Source: Acidobacteriota bacterium
Lineage (GTDB): Bacteria; Acidobacteriota; Thermoanaerobaculia; Gp7-AA8
DNA length: 64,000 bases
NCBI GenBank assembly: GCA_019244185.1
Contig: JAFATB010000005.1
Coordinates: forward strand, 1 to 64,000
Reading direction: 5' to 3'
Under the pieces are notes generated by a model. It was not told the DNA's origin. It saw only the letters and a program-made list of their open reading frames with translations, and ran no database searches. Position numbers and translations under genes: made by a program. Below are positions 26,932 through 36,281 of this stretch, piece after piece (position 1 is the first letter of the stretch; every line of letters begins with the position of its first letter).

Positions 26932-29322
26932 TCACGCGCGCGCCAGCGCCTCGCGCAGCTCTTCGATCGCGCACGCCAGCTCCGGCAGCAGCTGCGCCGC
27001 GCGCGCGAGCTCGCCGCCGCGCGCCGCCTGTTCGAGCTCGCGCGACAACGCGACCGCCTGTTCGCGCGGAAAGTGACTCACCGATCCCTTCAACTTGTGC
27101 GCGAGCTTCGCCGCCTCGGTCGCGTCGTTCCGCGCAATGGCGTCGTGAATCGCGGCGAGCAGCTCCGGCGTCTGCCGCGCGAACGCGTCGCGCACTTTCT
27201 CGAGCAGGGCAGGATTTCCGCCGACGACATCGAGCAGCGCTTCGCGCGCCGTCGCTGCCGCGATCGCCTCGGCGAGCTGCGGCGCATCGACCGGCTTCAC
27301 CAGCACGCCGTTCATGCCGGAGACGAGACAACGGTCGCGATCCTCGCGCGACGAATGTGCCGTCAGCGCGATGATCGGCGTGCGGTCGCCGCGTCCGCGC
27401 GCGCGCCGCGTCGCCTCGAGACCGTCGATGCCCGGCAGCTGCACGTCCATCAACACGACGTCGAACGACTGCGCTGCGAGCAATGCCAGCGCTTCCTCGC
27501 CGTCGACCGCGACCGACACCGTGTGCCCGATGCGCCCGAGAAGCTCCGCGACGACCTCGCGGTTCACTTCGTTGTCGTCGACGAGCATCACATGCAGCGG
27601 CGCGTTCGCGCGGATCGCCGTCGCGAGCGTGTACTCCGCGGGCGCGTCGGTGAGTCCGAGCGCGAGACCGACCGCGTCGATGAGCTCGCGCTCGCCGACG
27701 GGACGCATGACCTGATTCGGCGCGTCGCTCGGCTCGAGCGGCGAGGTGATGACGACCTGCGGCTGAACGTCGACGGTGGGATCGGCGGTGACGGCGCACG
27801 CGAATCGTCCCGCCGGCGCGTCGCTCGCGCGCGCGAACGCCGACGCGAAGACGCCGCGGCTGCGAAGGATCTCCGCGAGCGTTGCGCGCGCCATCGTCGC
27901 GGGCTCGACGATCAACACCGAACGTCCCGCGAGTCCCGATTCCCACGCGCGGCGCTGCGGCGCGACGCCGACGGCATCGGTGATCAGCGGCACGATGAAC
28001 GAGAAGACGCTCCCCGCCCCCTGCTCGCTCCGCACGTCGACGCTGCCGCCCATCGCCTCGAGCAGACGTGCGACGATCGAGAGGCCGAGGCCGGCGCCGC
28101 CGTAGTTGCGCGACGCGGAGGAGTCGGCCTGCGCGAACGGCTCGAAGATCTTCTGCCGCAGCGACGGCGCGATGCCGATACCGGTGTCGTGCACTTCGAA
28201 GCGGATGTTGTTGCGCGGACCGAGCGTGCCCGCGCACGCGACACGCACCGCGATCTCCCCTTCCTGCGTGAACTTGATCGCGTTGCCGACGAGGTTCACG
28301 AGGATCTGCCGCAGCCGCAGCGGATCGCCCCAAACGACTTCCGGGACTTCCGCGGAGACGGAGTACGAGAGCGTGAGCCGCTTCGACGCGGCGATGCCGC
28401 CGAGCGACTTCATCGTCTCCGACATCAGCTGCCGCAGCGGAAAGTAGACCGGCTCGAGCTCGAGCTTGCGCGCTTCGATGCGCGAGAAGTCGAGCACGTC
28501 GTCGATCATGCCGAGGAGCGCGCGCGCGGAACGGTGCGCGATGTCGAGACGGCGCGCGCGCGACGGCGAGGACGCCTCGTCCGCCGCGGTCAGTTGCAAC
28601 ATGCCGATGACCGCCTGCAGCGGCGTCCGCATCTCGTGCGACATGTTCGCGAGGAACTCGCTCTTCGCCGCGCTCGCCTCCTGCGCGCGCAGATGCGCCT
28701 CGCGCAGCTCGGCCGATTGCTGTTCGAGCCGCTTGATGAGATCGCGCGACATGCGCACCGCCGACGTGAGCTGCGCGCGCCGCGACTCGGCCGTCCGCGC
28801 CGCGAGCGCGATGTAGACGCCGGCGAAGACGAGGAACGCGAGCTTCGTCATCGCCACCGGCATGTTCAGCGGCCGCGACGCCGCCGCGATCGCAAGCATC
28901 GCGCAATAGAGAATGTCCGCGAAGAGCGCGAACGAGATCGCGCGCCGGAACGTCGTCTGCGTTTGATCCGCGACGCGCAGCAGCAACACGAAGAAGAGCA
29001 GACTCGTCTCGTGCCCCGAGCACGCGATCGCGAACGTCCAGACCACCAGATCGCCGACGAGCACCGGCAGCGTGAGATCGCGCCCGCGCCGCAGCCCCGC
29101 CAGAATCGCTAGCCACGACCCCGCCGCGTACACCGCCAGCGCAATCGACGCCAGCACCCACCCGTCGCCACGCAGCAGATAGTGGTTGTGCAGATAGACC
29201 GCAACCGCGAGAAAAACCGAACCGACCGCGCGCAGCCGCGGCAGCTCGATCGCCGCCAGCCGCCAAGCGCGCTCGCGCCGCACGCGTTCGAGCTCACCCG
29301 GATCGATCACGACGTCGGACAT
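26932..29322 (-). CDS. Hybrid sensor histidine kinase with receiver and Hpt domains
   Basis: This 796-residue kinase has a membrane domain of five or six helices (about 33-178), a short coiled coil and HisKA with H229 (NMSHEMRTPLQAVIG). The HATPase_c domain (about 330-445) shows an N box in NLVGNAIKFT and GLGLSIV. A degenerate receiver (about 450-550) lacks the phosphoacceptor Asp, and an intact receiver (about 555-680, VVLMDVQLPGIDG and VKPVD) precedes an Hpt domain (about 690-790) with His in AHKLKGSVSHF. This is a complete His-Asp-His relay whose final Asp partner may be one of the stand-alone receivers nearby. There is no extracellular sensor; the helices themselves may sense. Confidence 0.94.
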   Translation of the reverse strand: MSDVVIDPGELERVRRERAWRLAAIELPRLRAVGSVFLAVAVYLHNHYLLRGDGWVLASIALAVYAAGSWLAILAGLRRGRDLTLPVLVGDLVVWTFAIACSGHETSLLFFVLLLRVADQTQTTFRRAISFALFADILYCAMLAIAAASRPLNMPVAMTKLAFLVFAGVYIALAARTAESRRAQLTSAVRMSRDLIKRLEQQSAELREAHLRAQEASAAKSEFLANMSHEMRTPLQAVIGMLQLTAADEASSPSRARRLDIAHRSARALLGMIDDVLDFSRIEARKLELEPVYFPLRQLMSETMKSLGGIAASKRLTLSYSVSAEVPEVVWGDPLRLRQILVNLVGNAIKFTQEGEIAVRVACAGTLGPRNNIRFEVHDTGIGIAPSLRQKIFEPFAQADSSASRNYGGAGLGLSIVARLLEAMGGSVDVRSEQGAGSVFSFIVPLITDAVGVAPQRRAWESGLAGRSVLIVEPATMARATLAEILRSRGVFASAFARASDAPAGRFACAVTADPTVDVQPQVVITSPLEPSDAPNQVMRPVGERELIDAVGLALGLTDAPAEYTLATAIRANAPLHVMLVDDNEVNREVVAELLGRIGHTVSVAVDGEEALALLAAQSFDVVLMDVQLPGIDGLEATRRARGRGDRTPIIALTAHSSREDRDRCLVSGMNGVLVKPVDAPQLAEAIAAATAREALLDVVGGNPALLEKVRDAFARQTPELLAAIHDAIARNDATEAAKLAHKLKGSVSHFPREQAVALSRELEQAARGGELARAAQLLPELACAIEELREALARA

Positions 29323-29330
29323 CGACGTTC

Positions 29331-29336
29331 AGTGTA
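29331..29336 (-). promoter_or_regulatory. -10 box for leaderless hybrid kinase transcript
   Basis: TACACT (minus strand) ends 8 bases before the ATG at 29322. No ribosome-binding sequence fits in the remaining space. Confidence 0.55.
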
Positions 29337-29369
29337 CGACCGGCGAGCGCGGTGCGACGCGGCGATCGA

Positions 29370-30530
29370 CTAACCGCCGTTCGCCGCGCGTAGCTTCCCG
29401 TGGCTCCGCTGCAGAATCCCGCGAATTTTCGGCAGCAGCACTTCCTTGCGGATCGGCTTGCGCAGAAATCCGGCGGCGCCCATCTCGAGGCTCTGCGTCT
29501 CGACGTCCGTTCCCTGAATACCGGTGATGAAGAGCGCCGGCGTTTCGATGCGCTTCTGCAGCATGATCTCGAAAACCTGCAGGCCGCTGATGGTCGGTAT
29601 GTTGATGTCGAGAATCAGCAGATCGAAGCGGCGCCTGCCGAGTTCCAGGAGCGCATCCGCGCCGTCGGGAACGGTCACGACCTCATAGCCGGCCTCGGAC
29701 AGAAATCCGTCGATGAGCGCCGACGACACGAGATCGTCCTCGACGACCAGCACGAGCACGGGACGGTCGGCGGCGATCGAGCCGACTTCGCGCGGCGCCG
29801 GCGTGCGTTCGAGGGCGGCGACGATCTCGCGATGCAGCCGCTCGGTTTCCGGCGACGGCTCGCGTTGATACTCGCGGCGCAGGATGTCGGCGCATTCCTG
29901 ATAGCGGCGCAGCGCGGCGTCGGGGCGTCCCTGTTCGAGCTGCAGGCGCATGAGTGTCCGGTGCACGACCTCCTGCGACGGATCGAGCGACAGCAACCGC
30001 CCCGCGGTCTCCACCGCCTCCTCCCACCACCCCGCGCGGATCTGCGTCGTCAGCAGATTGCCGAAGATCGCGATGGCCGCGCGCCAGCAGTTCAGCCGCT
30101 TCTCCGCGATCCATTCATCGAACGCGCGCATGCCGGTCGCGAAGTGCTCGAGCAGGTTCCCGCGGTAGTACTCGGCCGCGCGACGGATCGTGTTGATCGA
30201 CGGTGAGGCCACGAGCTCACTGAAGCGCTGCACGTCGACCTCGACCACGTCGCGGTTGAAGCGCACGCCCACGCCGTCGTCGAGCAGGATGTCGTGCGGC
30301 AGATAGCGCAGCGCGTAGCGAAGATCGCGCACTGCCTCGCGCACCTCGCCCTGCGCGCCCGCATCGCCGAACAGTAGCGCCGCAATCTCCGCGAACGAGC
30401 TCCGGCCGCTGATGCGCAGCGCGAGGTACACGACCAGCGACTGCGTGCGGCGGTTGCCGATCGACAGCGCATTGCCGCGATAGTCGAGTGCCGCAAATTC
30501 TCCGAGCAGACGAATGGAGAGGAGGACCAT
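29370..30530 (-). CDS. BTAD transcriptional regulator fused to a C-terminal receiver domain
   Basis: The protein has 386 residues. An N-terminal winged-helix DNA-binding domain of the SARP type (about 1-90, LAALLFGD-like segment IAALLFGDAG) is followed by a bacterial transcriptional activator TPR-like domain (about 95-245, LEHFATGMRAFDEWI, ALRRYQECADIL) and a C-terminal receiver (about 262-378) with D pocket VVEDD, phospho-Asp in LLILDINIPTISG and K in LRKP. A longer frame to 31052 is antisense to the ketosynthase gene, so I start at ATG 30530. It follows the hybrid kinase in location and may be its output. Confidence 0.88.
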   Translation of the reverse strand: MVLLSIRLLGEFAALDYRGNALSIGNRRTQSLVVYLALRISGRSSFAEIAALLFGDAGAQGEVREAVRDLRYALRYLPHDILLDDGVGVRFNRDVVEVDVQRFSELVASPSINTIRRAAEYYRGNLLEHFATGMRAFDEWIAEKRLNCWRAAIAIFGNLLTTQIRAGWWEEAVETAGRLLSLDPSQEVVHRTLMRLQLEQGRPDAALRRYQECADILRREYQREPSPETERLHREIVAALERTPAPREVGSIAADRPVLVLVVEDDLVSSALIDGFLSEAGYEVVTVPDGADALLELGRRRFDLLILDINIPTISGLQVFEIMLQKRIETPALFITGIQGTDVETQSLEMGAAGFLRKPIRKEVLLPKIRGILQRSHGKLRAANGG

Positions 30531-30675
30531 TGGGGACGGAAGTATTCTACCGCAATCTTTCCGCAACGTCCCGCGTTCCTCCCAGCACGTCGATTGCATG
30601 CGGTCGCCGTATCGCAACAAGACCAAAGAAAGGAAACGTGCGCTCGCGTCGTCGCGCACCACCCCAACCCCAAGG

Positions 30676-31923
30676 ATGCGGAACGATCGAATCGTCATCA
30701 CCGGCATCGGCGCGCTCAGTCCCAACGGCATCGGCCGCGAGTCGTACTTCCGCGCGACCGCCGAAGGCCGCAGCGGCATCCGCAACATCACGCAGTTCGA
30801 CGCCTCGTCGCTCCCCTGCCGCATCGCTGGCGAGGTCGACTTCGATCCGACGCAATGGGTCGATCCGAAGAACATCCGCCACGTCTCGCGCGTCGTGCCG
30901 CTCGCGATCGCGGCCGCCGATGAGGCGCTGCGCGACGCGAAGCTCGATCCCTCCGCGGTCGATCTCGAAACGCGCCGCACGATGGCCGTGATGCTCGGCT
31001 CCGGCGGCGGCGCGATCGAGTTCAGCGAGCGCATGTACGAGCTCTGGTACAAAGGCGCGGCGAAGCAGGCCTCCGTCTACTCCGTTCCGTCCGGCACCAT
31101 CGGCACGATCGCCTCCGAGATCTCGATGGCGTACGACCTCCACGGCTACTCCCACGTGATCTCCACGGGCTGCACATCGTCCACGGATGCGATCGGTTAC
31201 GCGTATCGCAACCTCAAGCTCGGCGTCTGCGACTACGTCGTCGCCGGCGGCGCGGACGCGACGATCACCGAGGGCGTGATGACCGGCTTCTGCATGATGC
31301 GCATCGTCACGAACACGCACAACGCCGACCCCTCCGCCGGCTCGCGCCCCTTCACCGCGAACCGCGACGGCTTCGTCCTCGGCGAAGGCTCGTGGATGTT
31401 CATCATGGAGCGCGAATCGACGGCACGCGCGCGCGGCGCGCACATCTATGCGGAAGTCGGCGGCTATGCGTCGACGTGCGACGCGTATCACCGCGTGCGC
31501 ATGGATGACTCGGGCGAAGAGCCCGCGCGCGCGATGATGCTGGCGATGAAGGACGCGGGCGTCGATGCGAGCGACGTCCAGTACGTGAACTACCACGGCA
31601 CGTCGACCGACCTCAACGACCGCATCGAGACGCGCGCGGTGAAGCTCGCGTTCGGCAAGCACGCGACGCGCCTCGCCGGCTCCGCGACGAAGTCGATGAT
31701 CGGACATCCGCAGGGCGCATGCGGCGCGGCCGGCGTCGCCGCGACGCTGATGGCGTTCCGCGACGGCACGCTCCCGCCGACGATCAACCTCGACACGCCC
31801 GATCCTGAATGCGATCTCGACTACGTGCCCGACATCGGCCGCCGCGCGCGCGTCGACGTCGCGGTCTGCAACACGATCGCATTCGGTTCGAAGAACTCCG
31901 CGCTCGTCCTCAAGCGCTGCTGA
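30676..31923 (+). CDS. Beta-ketoacyl-ACP synthase (FabF/KAS II-like)
   Basis: This 415-residue condensing enzyme joins a malonyl unit to an acyl chain. The triad C166 (STGCTSSTDAIG), H307 (NYHGTSTDLND) and H344 (KSMIGHPQGACG) is complete, with K339. It differs from housekeeping FabF by lying beside a methyltransferase and a flavoprotein instead of fabD/fabG/acpP, so it probably belongs to a small polyketide-like or lipid-tailoring pathway. No acyl carrier protein is in the operon. The ATG at 30676 has AAGG directly upstream. The stop overlaps the next start by one base. Confidence 0.9.
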   Translation: MRNDRIVITGIGALSPNGIGRESYFRATAEGRSGIRNITQFDASSLPCRIAGEVDFDPTQWVDPKNIRHVSRVVPLAIAAADEALRDAKLDPSAVDLETRRTMAVMLGSGGGAIEFSERMYELWYKGAAKQASVYSVPSGTIGTIASEISMAYDLHGYSHVISTGCTSSTDAIGYAYRNLKLGVCDYVVAGGADATITEGVMTGFCMMRIVTNTHNADPSAGSRPFTANRDGFVLGEGSWMFIMERESTARARGAHIYAEVGGYASTCDAYHRVRMDDSGEEPARAMMLAMKDAGVDASDVQYVNYHGTSTDLNDRIETRAVKLAFGKHATRLAGSATKSMIGHPQGACGAAGVAATLMAFRDGTLPPTINLDTPDPECDLDYVPDIGRRARVDVAVCNTIAFGSKNSALVLKRC

Positions 31924-32585
31924 TGCCGATGCTCACTCCGCGCCGCGTGACCTCCGAGGAGTTGCTCGATGAGCACGATGCGCCGAGGGAGGACATGGAG
32001 CGCTCGCTGCGCGATCTGCGGCGCATCAACAGATGGCTCGGCGGCGTCGCGATCTACCGCCGCCTCGCCCGCCGTTTCTCTCCGCGCTCCATCCTCGACC
32101 TCGGCGCGGGAACCGCGGACAACCTCGAGGCGATGCCGCAGGTTCCGCTGCGGATCGCGCTCGACTTCAAGCTCGATCACCTGCTCTATCTGCGCGCCGG
32201 CTCGCGCGTCGTGCGCGTCGTCGGCGACGCGCAGCGGCTGCCGTTCCGCGACGATGCCGTCGACCTCGCGACGTCCGCGCACTTTTTCCATCACTTCTCG
32301 CCCGACGAGAACGTCGTGATTCTGCGCGAGGCGCTGCGCGTCGCGCGAAAAGGCGTGGCGGTGAACGACACGCGCCGCCACTACGCGCCGCTGCTGTTCG
32401 TGCTGCTGCTCTCCGCGCTGCGCGTCGTCGGCCGCATCACCCGCTACGACGCGCCGGCATCCGTGCGGCAGGGCTACACGCTGGACGAGGCGCGCGCCGT
32501 GGCGCAGCGCGTCGAGGGCGGGCGGGCGGAGGTGGTGCGGGTGTGGCCGTTCCGGTTTGGGCTACTGCTGTGGAAGTCGACGTAG
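31923..32585 (+). CDS. Class I SAM-dependent methyltransferase
   Basis: This is a 220-residue methyltransferase. SAM-binding motif I is SILDLGAGTADNL (about residues 56-68), followed by motif II-like RIALDFKLDHL, VVGDAQRLPFRDDAVDLATS and HHFSPDENVVILREALRVAR, the usual methyltransf_11 layout. Substrate unknown. The ATG at 31923 overlaps the ketosynthase stop, and its end overlaps the flavoprotein start by 16 bases, so the three are one translationally coupled operon. Confidence 0.88.
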   Translation: MPMLTPRRVTSEELLDEHDAPREDMERSLRDLRRINRWLGGVAIYRRLARRFSPRSILDLGAGTADNLEAMPQVPLRIALDFKLDHLLYLRAGSRVVRVVGDAQRLPFRDDAVDLATSAHFFHHFSPDENVVILREALRVARKGVAVNDTRRHYAPLLFVLLLSALRVVGRITRYDAPASVRQGYTLDEARAVAQRVEGGRAEVVRVWPFRFGLLLWKST

Positions 32586-33697
32586 CGATCGTCGGTGCCG
32601 GCCCCGCGGGCTCGACGCTCGCGGCGCTGCTCGCGCAACGCGGCGTCCGCGTCGCGCTCCTCGATCGCGAAGCCTTCCCTCGCGACAAGCTGTGCGGCGA
32701 GTTCCTCTCGTACGACGCGCTGCCGGTGCTCGCACCGCTCGGCATCGTCGACGCGATCGACGCCGCCGGCGCGCCGCACATCACACGCGGCCGCATCGTC
32801 GGCTCGCGGCGCACGTACGAGTTCGCGCTGCCGTGCGCGGCGCGCGGCGTGTCGCGCCTCTTCTTCGATGATCTGCTGCTGCGCACCGCGACGTCGCATG
32901 GCGCGATTCGTCTCGACGGCACCGCCGCGACAACGATCGACGCGACGCGCGTCAACGACATCCGAGCGCGCGCCGTCGCCGGCGCGTGGGGACGCTGGGG
33001 ACGCTTCGACCAGCAGCTCGGACGCGCGTTCGTGCGCGACCGCGCGCATCGGCACTTCGGCTTCAAACGTCATTACCGCGGCGATCACCCGCGCGACACG
33101 ATCGATCTCTACGCCTTCCCGCGCGGCTACCTCGGCGTGAACGCCGTTGAACGCGAGATCACGAACATCTGCGGCCTCGTGCACGCCGATCGTCTCGCCG
33201 GACATCGCGGCCGCTGGGACGCGTTCGTCGAGACGATCTCGCGCGAAGAGCCGCACGTCGGCGCGTTGTATGCGCGGCAGCAGCCGGCGCAGGAGGGATT
33301 TCTCTCGTCCGATCCGGTGATCTTCCGCGCGCGCGATGCGGTCGAGGCGGGCGTGTTCATGATCGGCGACGCGTCGGGCGTGATCGATCCGCTCGCGGGC
33401 AACGGCATGGCCATGGCCGTACAGTCGGCGCTGCTCGCCGCACCGTTTCTGCTGCGGCTCGTCGAGTCGCCGGCGCATCGCGAACGAATCGAGCGCGAGT
33501 ACCGCCGCGCGCATCGTGCCTTCTTCGCGAAGCGCATCGCGTGGAGTCGACGCGCCGCGTTTTTCCTCTCGCGTCCGCGCCTGCTCGACGCGGCGCTGGC
33601 GACGCTGCGCGGCACCGGAGTCGCGGAGCTGTTCCTGCGCCGCACGCGCGCGTCGCACGAGGACGTGAGCGCGCTGGCCGAACGCTGGTTCTGTTAG
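32570..33697 (+). CDS. FAD-dependent oxidoreductase (geranylgeranyl reductase / aromatic hydroxylase-like)
   Basis: This is a 375-residue flavoprotein. The N-terminal FAD motif is VAIVGAGPAGSTLAALLAQRG (dinucleotide fold at about 4-24), then DKLCGEFLSYDA, and near residue 260 GDASGVIDPLAGNGMAMAVQ, which contacts the flavin. The pattern is that of the geranylgeranyl reductase/UbiH-like group. The GTG start at 32570 places the fold at the N terminus and overlaps the methyltransferase by 16 bases. It probably oxidises or reduces the product of the ketosynthase/methyltransferase pair. Confidence 0.87.
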   Translation: MEVDVAIVGAGPAGSTLAALLAQRGVRVALLDREAFPRDKLCGEFLSYDALPVLAPLGIVDAIDAAGAPHITRGRIVGSRRTYEFALPCAARGVSRLFFDDLLLRTATSHGAIRLDGTAATTIDATRVNDIRARAVAGAWGRWGRFDQQLGRAFVRDRAHRHFGFKRHYRGDHPRDTIDLYAFPRGYLGVNAVEREITNICGLVHADRLAGHRGRWDAFVETISREEPHVGALYARQQPAQEGFLSSDPVIFRARDAVEAGVFMIGDASGVIDPLAGNGMAMAVQSALLAAPFLLRLVESPAHRERIEREYRRAHRAFFAKRIAWSRRAAFFLSRPRLLDAALATLRGTGVAELFLRRTRASHEDVSALAERWFC

Positions 33698-33710
33698 AGT
33701 TTTCCATTCC

Positions 33711-34373
33711 ATGGCGCCGTTGCCCGAGGGCGAGTTTCTGCTGCCGTTGTTCCCGCTGCCGAACATCGTCTTCTTCCCGCACACGCGGCTGCCACTGCAC
33801 GTTTTCGAGCCGCGCTACCGGCAGATGGTGAAGGACGTGATCGAGGCGGATCAGCGCTTCGGCATCGTGCTGCTGCGGCCGGGATGGGAGCCCGATTACT
33901 TCGGCGCGCCGCCGGTCTTCGAATGCGGCACCGTCGGCACCGTCGAGCAGGCCGTGCCGCTGGAAGACGGCCGCTTCAACATCGTCGTGCGCGGCGACGT
34001 CCGTTTCCGCATTGTCGACGAGGTGTCGCGCGTCCCGTACCGCACCGCGCGCGTCGTCGCGCAGCCGGAAGTCGAGCGCGATTCCTCAAAGGCGTACGCG
34101 CAGCGCGAATGGCTCGCCGATCTCTCGCGCCAGTACCTGAAGTATCTCCCCGACCAGACCGCGGTCCCCGAGATCGAAACCGTGAGCCTCGACGCGCTCG
34201 CGAACGCGCTCATCATGTCGCTCAACCTCGACGTCGAAGAGAAGCAGAAGCTCCTCGAGCTCAGCGACGTCATCGCCCGCGCCGAGGAAGTCGGTAACGA
34301 GCTCACGAGCCGCATCGAAAGTTTGCGGTTCCTCGCGCCGTATCGGAAGGCGGGGGATCCGACGCACAACTGA
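33711..34373 (+). CDS. Lon substrate-binding (LON/PUA-like) domain protein
   Basis: This 220-residue protein consists of only the N-terminal substrate-binding domain of Lon protease, without ATPase or peptidase. Typical features are LPLFPLPNIVFFPHTRLPLHVFEPRYR cut here into LPLFPLPN and LHVFEPRYR, FGIVLLRPGWE, and the C-terminal helical LRFLAPYRKAG. Stand-alone LON proteins are common in bacteria and of unknown function. TAGAGT lies 10 bases before the ATG, so it may have its own promoter after the flavoprotein gene. Confidence 0.88.
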   Translation: MAPLPEGEFLLPLFPLPNIVFFPHTRLPLHVFEPRYRQMVKDVIEADQRFGIVLLRPGWEPDYFGAPPVFECGTVGTVEQAVPLEDGRFNIVVRGDVRFRIVDEVSRVPYRTARVVAQPEVERDSSKAYAQREWLADLSRQYLKYLPDQTAVPEIETVSLDALANALIMSLNLDVEEKQKLLELSDVIARAEEVGNELTSRIESLRFLAPYRKAGDPTHN

Positions 34374-34408
34374 GGGGGAATTCTCCGCGCGATGCCCTCT
34401 CACAAGGC

Positions 34409-36250
34409 ATGGCCGAACGGTACGGAGTTCTCCGCCCGACCCCTCCCACGCCCCGCCGCTCCCCCGAAGTCGAACATGATGTTCGCGCCGCGCGCGACCG
34501 GCGTGTCGATCCGCTGCGGCCGCGCGCCGTCTTCGTCGCGCACGGTATGGGTCAGCAGGTACCTTTCGCGACGATGGACGATGTCGCGCGCGGGCTCTGC
34601 AAGACGGTCGAAGACATGGGCGGGACGGTCGAGGAAGTCAATGCGCGGACAGTACGCATTGGCTGCGAGACCGTGCAACGGCTCGAGCTCGAACTAAAAG
34701 CGAAAGACGGCGCGCCGCTCGCGCCGATCCACCTCTACGAAGCGTACTGGGCGCCGCTCACCGAAGGTGCGATCGGACTTTGGCAGACGGTGCGCTTTCT
34801 GCTGAGCGGCGGCATCAACGCGCTACGTTCGAACGCGCGCCTGAATCGGTTTCTGTTCGGCCGGCCACGGCAGTTTCACATCAAGCGTTTGGATATCTTC
34901 TTTCTCCTCGTTGCCGTCGTGTCGATCGTCGCGATGCTCATCGTCGGCACGACCATCGGCGCCGTGGCGGTGGCGCGACTGACGTTCGCCGGCGCGCAGT
35001 GGGTGACCGAGCCGCTCGTACGCGAGCTGACGACGCTCTGTGAGACATTCGTCGGCGTGATCGCCTGCGCCGTGTCGACCGCAGTAGCCATCATTGCCAT
35101 AGCCCGGATCGTTCGGCGCTGGAGCGACGGCGGCGCGGCGCGATACATCAGCATGTTGGCGATTGTGCCGGCCGCGGCCATCCTCATCGCCCTCGGTCTT
35201 ACCGCATACATCGCCATCCCGCTGGCTTTCCTGTTCAACGAAAAGATGCCCTTCGGCGCGCGCACCTGCGAGTGGTGCAAGTACTCATCCACCGGCTGGG
35301 GTAAATCGTTCGCCAACACCGTGGGGCGGCTCCACGAATACCTCCTGCGGATCCAGCACTGCAGCCTGCCCGAACGGTGGGCGTGGTGGGCACTCGTCGG
35401 AACTGCGGCTGTGATCCTGTTTTACGCGTTGCAGGCGATTGTCTTCGGCGGAAAAGACGAAGCCGGTCGCACAGTCGGTGGCCGTCTGACCGGCGCTTTG
35501 CTCTCCTCCATTCTGCTGCTCGCGGTCCTCGCCGTCTGCAACGACAGCGGCATGCTTGCCCTGCTCACCTGGCTGCTGCTCGCCGGTTCGGCGCTCTTCG
35601 TCCGCTCGTTCCTCATCCAGTACGTCGGCGACGTTGCCATCTACGTCGCGCCGCATATGGTTGACCGGTTTTTCGACTTGCGCATCCGCATCAAGGCTGT
35701 CGTTTGGCGCGCCGCGCGCGCGGTGTACGCCTGTGTCGGCGAGGACGGCGAGTTGCTGTACGACAAGGTCGTCATCGCCGGACACTCGCTCGGCTCCGTC
35801 GTGGTTTACGACGTGCTCAATCGCCTCATCAACGAAGACGATCTCGCCGGCGGCGCCGCGCCGGAGTGCTGCGAGGACGCGCCGGTCGAGTTGCTCGACG
35901 TCAGCCGGCGCACGAAGCTGCTCCTCACGTTCGGCTCGCCGCTCGACAAGACCGCCTTCGTCTTCGCGCGGAACGATCCGCACGGCGGCAGCGAGCGCGA
36001 TGCGCTTGCGTCATCGGTACAGCCGCTCATCGCCCGCGAGCGCGACTTCGCGTGGGTGAACGTCTGGACGCCCTTCGACATCCTCGGCGGTTCGCTCGAG
36101 TTCTATGACACGCCGGAGGGCGATCCCGATCGAAACGAGCCTCGTGTCGTCAACAAGATCGATCCCGACGCGATCACACCCATCGCGGCCCACAACGAGT
36201 TCTGGCACAACTCGCTGATCTACAAGTACATGTACTACGCGCTGGAATGA
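34409..36250 (+). CDS. Multi-pass membrane protein with split alpha/beta-hydrolase domain
   Basis: The protein has 613 residues. AVFVAHGMGQQVPF near residue 40 looks like the first strand and oxyanion region of a lipase. A long insertion with about seven transmembrane helices follows (about 165-425). The nucleophile elbow VVIAGHSLGSVVVYDVLN comes after it (Ser near residue 461), with conserved Asp and His candidates in the C-terminal region (FGSPLDK, AAHNEFWHNSLIYKY). I infer a membrane-embedded serine hydrolase, perhaps acting on lipids; no family name is certain. The start is not secure: AAGG precedes ATG 34409 closely. Confidence 0.7.
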   Translation: MAERYGVLRPTPPTPRRSPEVEHDVRAARDRRVDPLRPRAVFVAHGMGQQVPFATMDDVARGLCKTVEDMGGTVEEVNARTVRIGCETVQRLELELKAKDGAPLAPIHLYEAYWAPLTEGAIGLWQTVRFLLSGGINALRSNARLNRFLFGRPRQFHIKRLDIFFLLVAVVSIVAMLIVGTTIGAVAVARLTFAGAQWVTEPLVRELTTLCETFVGVIACAVSTAVAIIAIARIVRRWSDGGAARYISMLAIVPAAAILIALGLTAYIAIPLAFLFNEKMPFGARTCEWCKYSSTGWGKSFANTVGRLHEYLLRIQHCSLPERWAWWALVGTAAVILFYALQAIVFGGKDEAGRTVGGRLTGALLSSILLLAVLAVCNDSGMLALLTWLLLAGSALFVRSFLIQYVGDVAIYVAPHMVDRFFDLRIRIKAVVWRAARAVYACVGEDGELLYDKVVIAGHSLGSVVVYDVLNRLINEDDLAGGAAPECCEDAPVELLDVSRRTKLLLTFGSPLDKTAFVFARNDPHGGSERDALASSVQPLIARERDFAWVNVWTPFDILGGSLEFYDTPEGDPDRNEPRVVNKIDPDAITPIAAHNEFWHNSLIYKYMYYALE

Positions 36251-36281
36251 CGACGCCGCGCGCCCGTCCGTATCACCGTCA

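Noticed and set aside
30531..31052. N-terminal extension of the BTAD-receiver protein
   Set aside because: It is antisense to the start of the ketosynthase gene and has no domain content; the winged helix starts at 30530.
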